NCBI GenBank assembly: GCA_937897585.1 | Contig: CALCNY010000023.1 | Span: 1 to 9,954, forward strand | Origin: an uncultured Chitinophagaceae bacterium | GTDB taxonomy: Bacteria; Bacteroidota; Bacteroidia; Chitinophagales; Chitinophagaceae | Direction of reading: 5' to 3' | DNA length: 9,954 bases | Part shown: in pieces, positions 6,060 through 9,954 of the stretch | How the letters are laid out: every line of letters begins with the position of its first letter | Numbering within the stretch: the first letter of the stretch is position 1 | Notes under the pieces: generated by a model | What the model was told of the DNA's origin: nothing | The model's input: only the letters and a program-made list of their open reading frames with translations | Database searches by the model: none | Made by a program: the position numbers and the translations under genes

Positions 6060-8297
6060 ATGAGCAGTACAGACAGCATACAAACCTATAATTTATCGGA
6101 AGAGGAAGAAAAAAAAGAAATACTCAGACACTATCGTGGTTTACTTAAAGTATTAAAGCAAAATATCAAGCCTGGTGATAAAATGCTGATTCGTAACGCT
6201 TTTGAAATGGCAGTGGAAGCTCATAAAACCATGCGCAGAAAAAGTGGCGAACCTTATATTTTACATCCCCTAGCTGTTGCTAAAATTTGTGTTGAGGAAA
6301 TTGGACTTGGTGTGAGAAGTAGTATTTGCGCACTTCTTCATGATACTGTTGAAGATACCGACATCACATTAGAAGATGTACAAAGGGAATTTGGCGCCGA
6401 AATCGCTAAAATTGTAGATGGCCTTACCAAGATTTCCACGGTAATGGACACAAATACCAGCAAACAAGCCGAAAATTTCAAAAAAATCCTTCTCACCTTA
6501 ACTGATGATCCTAGGGTGATTCTTATCAAGTTGGCAGACCGGCTTCACAATATGAGAACCCTCGACAGTCTGAAGCGTGAAAAACAATTAAAGATTGCGT
6601 CTGAAACAATTTATGTATATGCTCCTCTCGCTCACAGAATGGGTTTGTACAATATCAAAACAGAACTTGAAGATTTATCCATGAAATACATGGAGACCGA
6701 TACTTATAAGCTGATTGCGAAAAAATTACAAGACACAAAAAGAGAACGAACCAGATACATCAATGATTTTATTAAGCCTTTGAAAGAAAAATTGCAAAAT
6801 ACTGGGCTTGACTTTGAAATCTATGGAAGGCCCAAAAGCATTCATTCTATCTGGACCAAGATAAAAAAGAAAGGCGTTTCATTTGAAGAAGTTTATGATT
6901 TGTTTGCTATCAGAATCATTGTGAACTCAGCTCCTGAAAAAGAAAAAGAAGATTGCTGGAAAATTTACAGCATGATTACTGACGAATACAATCCTTCTCC
7001 AGACAGGCTTCGCGATTGGTTGAGCAATCCTAAAAGTAATGGATACGAAGCCTTACACACCACCGTTATGGGGCCTCAGGGGAAATGGGTAGAGGTTCAG
7101 ATTCGAACTAAAAGAATGAATGATATTGCGGAAAAAGGTTTGGCTGCACATTGGAAATACAAAGAAGAAAAAGATGATGAAAGTAATTTCGATAAATGGT
7201 TTAATCAGATTAGAGAAGTACTTTCCAATCAAGATACCAATTCATTGGATTTCTTACAGGATTTTAAAACTTCATTCCTTGCAGAAGAGATTTACGTTTA
7301 TACGCCAAAAGGAGATGTAAAAATGTTACCAGTTGGTGCCACGGCTCTTGACTTTGCATTTAGTGTTCACACTGCAGTTGGGGTAAAATGTATTGGTGCA
7401 AAAGTGAATCACAAATTGGTACCCATTAGTTATAAATTAAGAAGTGGCGATCAAATTGAAATCATTACCAGTGCCAAACAAAAGCCAAACGGTGAATGGC
7501 TGAATTTCGTGGTAACCACAAAAGCCAAAGCAAAAATCAAAGATTCACTTAAAGATGAAAAGCGCCAAATTGCTGATTTGGGAAAAAGTATTCTGGAAAG
7601 AAAATTCAATGCCATCAATGCGGTGATGAACCAGGCCAACATTGAAGAGCTTGCCAATTTCTACAAGTCTCCATCAACACTTGATTTGCTTTTTGATATC
7701 GCAGTAAAAAAGAATGAGCTGAAAGAACTAAAAGAATTTACTGTTCATGGCGACAAGCTAATGCCACCCAAAATTGCAAAGCCTGTTGAAGTCATCACCG
7801 ACATCAATGATTTAAAACCGCTCTCAAAAAAAGATACCGAACTAATTATTTTTGGTGAAAGCAGCGACAAAATCATGTACACACTGGCGAATTGCTGCAA
7901 GCCCATTCCGGGTGATGATGTATTTGGTTTTGTAACTACAGGAGAAGGACTAAAAATACATCGTACGAATTGTCCAAATGCAACAAGACTTCTAGCCAAT
8001 CATGCGCATCGAGTGGTAAAAACCAAATGGGCAAAAAATAAAGAAATCTCTTTCCTTACCGGTTTGAAAATAATTGGACTTGATGATGTTGGTGTGATTC
8101 ATAAAATCACCAACCTATTAAGCGGAGAATTAAAAGTGAACATAGCTGCAATGACCATAGAAGCAAATCTCGGCGTGTTTGAAGGCAATATTAAAATTTT
8201 TGTACAAGATAAAGAACACCTCAACAATGTCGTAAATAGGTTGCTTGAATTACCCGGAATTGAAAGAGTGGATAGGTATGATACGGAGGAGGGGTAA
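6060..8297 (+). CDS. rel: Bifunctional (p)ppGpp synthetase/hydrolase (Rel/SpoT)
   Basis: A 745-residue long RSH protein that makes and degrades the stringent-response alarmone (p)ppGpp. The N-terminal HD hydrolase domain looks intact: His69 (ILHPLAV), His94-Asp95 with Glu98-Asp99 (HDTVED), and Asp160 (KLADRLHNM). The synthetase domain follows: RPKSIHSIW, Asp280 (YDLFAIRI), SNGYEALHTTV and Glu345 in EVQIRT. Both active sites therefore look functional. Next are the TGS domain from about residue 409 (EEIYVYTPKGD), a helical region, a zinc-finger-like domain with Cys612, Cys613, His634 and Cys638 (NCCKPIPGDD, HRTNC), and a C-terminal ACT domain from about 665. Length is normal. ATG at 6060 gives the expected short N-terminal lead. 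The upstream spacer is shared with tRNA-Leu; I see no exact TAnnTTTG on the plus strand. No other RSH gene is in the window. Confidence 0.97.
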   Translation: MSSTDSIQTYNLSEEEEKKEILRHYRGLLKVLKQNIKPGDKMLIRNAFEMAVEAHKTMRRKSGEPYILHPLAVAKICVEEIGLGVRSSICALLHDTVEDTDITLEDVQREFGAEIAKIVDGLTKISTVMDTNTSKQAENFKKILLTLTDDPRVILIKLADRLHNMRTLDSLKREKQLKIASETIYVYAPLAHRMGLYNIKTELEDLSMKYMETDTYKLIAKKLQDTKRERTRYINDFIKPLKEKLQNTGLDFEIYGRPKSIHSIWTKIKKKGVSFEEVYDLFAIRIIVNSAPEKEKEDCWKIYSMITDEYNPSPDRLRDWLSNPKSNGYEALHTTVMGPQGKWVEVQIRTKRMNDIAEKGLAAHWKYKEEKDDESNFDKWFNQIREVLSNQDTNSLDFLQDFKTSFLAEEIYVYTPKGDVKMLPVGATALDFAFSVHTAVGVKCIGAKVNHKLVPISYKLRSGDQIEIITSAKQKPNGEWLNFVVTTKAKAKIKDSLKDEKRQIADLGKSILERKFNAINAVMNQANIEELANFYKSPSTLDLLFDIAVKKNELKELKEFTVHGDKLMPPKIAKPVEVITDINDLKPLSKKDTELIIFGESSDKIMYTLANCCKPIPGDDVFGFVTTGEGLKIHRTNCPNATRLLANHAHRVVKTKWAKNKEISFLTGLKIIGLDDVGVIHKITNLLSGELKVNIAAMTIEANLGVFEGNIKIFVQDKEHLNNVVNRLLELPGIERVDRYDTEEG

Positions 8298-8332
8298 GGC
8301 CCCCTCAATCCCCCAAAGGGGGAAGTTTGTTT
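8289..8332 (+). terminator. GC-rich hairpins at the rel stop codon, candidate terminator
   Basis: TCCCCC (8309-8314), loop AAA, GGGGGA (8318-8323) form a compact 6-bp stem followed by AGTTTGTTT, resembling an intrinsic terminator. A competing stem, GAGGGG (8289-8294) with CCCCTC (8301-8306), has the TAA stop in its loop, and CCCCC at 8300-8304 could also pair with the GGGGG block. The G/C runs contrast sharply with the AT-rich surroundings. It lies in the convergent spacer after rel. Confidence 0.5.
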
Positions 8333-8353
8333 GGCGTTTGGCGTTTGGTGTTA
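8333..8353 (+). repeat. 7-bp tandem repeat GGCGTTT
   Basis: Two exact GGCGTTT units (8333-8339, 8340-8346) are followed by a degenerate third, GGTGTTA (8347-8353). It lies directly after the rel terminator candidate. No function is apparent; replication slippage is the likely origin. Confidence 0.6.
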
Positions 8354-8398
8354 TTTGTTCAAAGGTTACATTATATTCAGAAAAAAATCTAACACTCA

Positions 8399-8416
8399 TT
8401 GAACATCTTGAACATT
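8399..8416 (+). repeat. 9-bp tandem doublet TTGAACATY
   Basis: TTGAACATC (8399-8407) is followed directly by TTGAACATT (8408-8416), differing only in the last base. The period is the same as in the TATCCAGCY array that starts a few bases later, though the unit sequence differs. Confidence 0.5.
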
Positions 8417-8422
8417 TGGATC

Positions 8423-8508
8423 TATCCAGTATCTAGTATCCAGCTTATCCAGCTTATCCAGCCTATCAAGCTTATCCAGCCTATCCAGCCTATCCAACCT
8501 ATCCAGCA
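8423..8508 (-). repeat. 9-bp minisatellite, TATCCAGCY (GCTGGATA on minus)
   Basis: From 8437 to 8508 there are eight contiguous 9-bp units with plus-strand consensus TATCCAGCY; variants are TATCAAGCT, TATCCAACC and TATCCAGCA. A partial lead-in (TATCCAGTATCTAG, 8423-8436) precedes them. On the minus strand the array starts 4 bases after the TAG stop of the acyl-CoA dehydrogenase gene and reads as repeated GCTGGATAR. A frame through it gives an Ile-Gln-Pro/Leu repeat, but that frame runs antisense into the dehydrogenase and is not credible as a gene. Units are contiguous, so it is not a CRISPR array. Confidence 0.85.
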
Positions 8509-8512
8509 TTCC

Positions 8513-9652
8513 CTACTTCAACACTTCCCTACTAATCACCAATTTTTGTATTTCACTTGTGCCTTCACCTATCGTGCATAACTTGCTATCTCTGTAAAAT
8601 TTCTCAACAGGAAAATCTTTGGTATAGCCGTAGCCGCCAAATATTTGCACGGCATCTGTACTAATTTCCACTGCAATTTCACTGGCATAATATTTTGCCA
8701 TGGCAGATTCTTTGGTCATAGGCAGGCCTTTCATTTTTAAATCGCATGCCTGATGAATCAACAATTCAGCACATTGGATTTTTGTAGCCATATCTGCTAA
8801 TTTGAAAGCTATTGCTTGGAAATTAGAAATAGGTTGATCAAATTGATGACGCTCTTTAGAATATTGTAAAGCCGCTTCGTAGGCACCTTTGGCGATACCC
8901 AAACTTAATGCTGCAATTGAGATACGACCGCCATCTAAAATTTTCATGGCTTGTTTGAAACCCTCTCCCACTTCACCCAAACGCTGTTCATCTGAAATAA
9001 TGCAATTGTCGAAAATCATTTCAGCCGTTTCACTGGCACGCATACCCAGTTTGTTTTCTTTTTTTCCGGCAGAAAAACCAGGCGTATCACGGTCAACAAT
9101 AAACGCAGTTGAATTATTTTTTGCTCGAGGTTCACCAGTTCTACAAATCACCACAGCCACATCGCCTGATTTGCCATGTGTAATCCAATTTTTGGTACCA
9201 TTGATTACCCAGTTGTCGCCTTGTTTTACTGCAGTAGTTTTCATGTTACCTGCATCACTGCCTGTATTCGCTTCTGTTAGTCCCCAAGCGCCAATATGTT
9301 CCGCAGTAGCCAGCTTGGGTAAATATTTTTGTTTTTGATTTTCATTTCCGAAACTGAGAATATGGTTGGTGCATAGTGAATTGTGCGCCGCCAATGACAA
9401 ACCAACTGAACCACAAACTTTTGAAATTTCCTGAATAATAACATTGTATTCAAAATAGCCAAGACCTGTTCCTCCATAATGCTCAGGAACTAAAACGCCC
9501 ATCATTCCTAGGTTTCCCAATTCTTTAAAAACATGAACAGGAAATTCTTGAGATTCGTCCCATTCCATTAAATAAGGTTTGATCTGTTGTTGAGCAAAAT
9601 CTTTGGCGGTCTGTGCAACCTGTTGCGTTAATTCTGTTTCTAAAAATTCCAT
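8513..9652 (-). CDS. Acyl-CoA dehydrogenase (short-chain/butyryl type)
   Basis: A 379-residue flavoenzyme that oxidises acyl-CoA to trans-2-enoyl-CoA, passing electrons through FAD to ETF, in beta-oxidation or branched amino acid breakdown. Numbered from the ATG at 9652: signature 1, GLTEANTGSDAG, at about 124-135; substrate- and FAD-contacting strands in the middle; an arginine-rich KERHQFDQPISNFQAI segment; signature 2, QIFGGYGYTKDFPVEKFYRDSKL split as QIFGGYGYTKD then FYRDSKL, at about 336-358; and the catalytic Glu363 in IGEGTSEIQ. Glu at this position is as in short- and medium-chain enzymes. An in-frame ATG 24 bases upstream (9676) would add MQPQSFIF, which the family does not have, so I prefer 9652. 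The substrate cannot be fixed from sequence. It converges with rel, and a 9-bp repeat array abuts its stop. It is downstream of the HhH protein gene on the same strand. Confidence 0.94.
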   Translation of the reverse strand: MEFLETELTQQVAQTAKDFAQQQIKPYLMEWDESQEFPVHVFKELGNLGMMGVLVPEHYGGTGLGYFEYNVIIQEISKVCGSVGLSLAAHNSLCTNHILSFGNENQKQKYLPKLATAEHIGAWGLTEANTGSDAGNMKTTAVKQGDNWVINGTKNWITHGKSGDVAVVICRTGEPRAKNNSTAFIVDRDTPGFSAGKKENKLGMRASETAEMIFDNCIISDEQRLGEVGEGFKQAMKILDGGRISIAALSLGIAKGAYEAALQYSKERHQFDQPISNFQAIAFKLADMATKIQCAELLIHQACDLKMKGLPMTKESAMAKYYASEIAVEISTDAVQIFGGYGYTKDFPVEKFYRDSKLCTIGEGTSEIQKLVISREVLK

Positions 9653-9715
9653 AAAAATGAATGATTGAGGTTGCAATTTAGGGAATTTGTAATACCAACA
9701 ACTGTTAGTTTTTTA

Positions 9716-9954
9716 TCAATTTGTTATCAAATAATGCGAAAGCTGATTGAACGTTTTCTCATCGATTAGGATTATTTTTTGAATATCATCTAACGTTTTA
9801 AAACTTCCGTGTTGATTGCGATAATTGATGATTGAATTCGCTAATTTATATCCAATATAAGGATGGGATTTTAACATCAAAAAATCTGCAGTATTGACAT
9901 TTATTTTCTGAATTTTATCGGAAATCTCCACCCTTTCTTTTATTTTTTGAAAAA
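9716..9954 (-). CDS. Helix-hairpin-helix (ComEA-type) protein, C-terminal part
   Basis: The frame is open from the window edge to a TGA at 9718-9716, followed directly by TAA, so this is the C-terminal part of a longer protein; about 79 codons are visible. A GTG at 9931 could be read as a start, but the frame stays open upstream of it (QKIKER before VEISDK), and related Bacteroidota proteins are longer, so truncation by the window is more likely. The visible domain is a ComEA-like HhH pair: INVNTADFLMLKSHPYIGYK, then LANSIINYRNQHGSFKTLDD and a final QKIILIDEKTFNQLSHYL. Such domains bind DNA non-specifically in competence proteins, but the Bacteroidota versions are mostly uncharacterised and often carry several HhH units. 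The gap to the acyl-CoA dehydrogenase start is 63 bases, so co-transcription is possible. Confidence 0.85.
   Translation of the reverse strand, partial: FQKIKERVEISDKIQKINVNTADFLMLKSHPYIGYKLANSIINYRNQHGSFKTLDDIQKIILIDEKTFNQLSHYLITN

Noticed and set aside
8423..8508. CRISPR array
   Set aside because: Units are 9 bp and contiguous with no spacers, and no cas gene is in the window.
8399..8581. 60-residue plus-strand ORF with Ile-Gln-Pro/Leu repeats
   Set aside because: It is a by-product of the 9-bp repeat array, has no recognisable domain, and overlaps antisense the conserved 3' end of the acyl-CoA dehydrogenase gene, including its catalytic region.
8889..9338. 149-residue plus-strand ORF
   Set aside because: It lies wholly antisense to the well-conserved acyl-CoA dehydrogenase; its length is a shadow effect of that gene's codon use.
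9653..9676. Upstream ATG of acyl-CoA dehydrogenase as the start
   Set aside because: It would add MQPQSFIF, which has no counterpart in the family; the ATG at 9652 gives a normal N-terminus.
9929..9931. GTG as the true start of a 71-residue HhH protein
   Set aside because: The frame is open to the window edge upstream and the family is longer; a partial gene is the simpler reading.
1..9954. A novel defence, mobile or biosynthetic system
   Set aside because: Every long ORF is accounted for by a housekeeping family except the TPR protein, and no transposase, integrase, reverse transcriptase, nuclease-defence or toxin motifs were found on either strand.

Overview
The window looks like an ordinary chromosomal housekeeping segment from a member of the Bacteroidota, most likely Chitinophagaceae or a close relative. 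The reasons are the AT-rich DNA, the lack of Shine-Dalgarno sequences, TAnnTTTG-type -7 promoter motifs in two spacers, an HU variant without the usual intercalating proline, a 29-residue AURKAIP1/COX24 (mS38)-like basic protein upstream of an RNase G of Bacteroidota type, and one long bifunctional Rel protein. I found no phage, insertion sequence, CRISPR array, toxin-antitoxin or defence system.

Layout. At 1-909 (minus) lies most of mutY, cut by the window edge, diverging from a plus-strand block: an HU-like protein (1003-1326), a membrane-anchored TPR protein (1372-2214), the 29-residue ribosomal-type protein (2260-2349) and RNase G (2540-4087). The TPR protein and RNase G both appear to start with TTG. 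RNase G converges on trigger factor (4333-5700, minus), with a spacer holding short CTGGATA repeats and a good terminator candidate. Upstream of trigger factor on the same strand is tRNA-Leu(UAG) at 5804-5885. The bifunctional (p)ppGpp synthetase/hydrolase gene (6060-8297, plus) diverges from the tRNA and converges on an acyl-CoA dehydrogenase gene (8513-9652, minus). The spacer between them is repeat-rich: a GC hairpin, a 7-bp repeat and a 9-bp minisatellite. The window ends inside a helix-hairpin-helix (ComEA-type) protein gene (9716 to the edge, minus).

Functional theme. Much of the window concerns translation and its control: a small ribosomal-type protein, RNase G (rRNA and mRNA processing), trigger factor (nascent-chain folding), a leucine tRNA and Rel (stringent response). 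MutY (repair), HU (nucleoid) and acyl-CoA dehydrogenase (fatty acid or amino acid catabolism) are separate housekeeping functions. The points most worth a second look are small: the 29-residue gene, the large stem-loop in the RNase G leader, the paired TTG starts, and a 9-bp CTGGATA repeat family that begins a few bases after the TAG stop of two unrelated genes.
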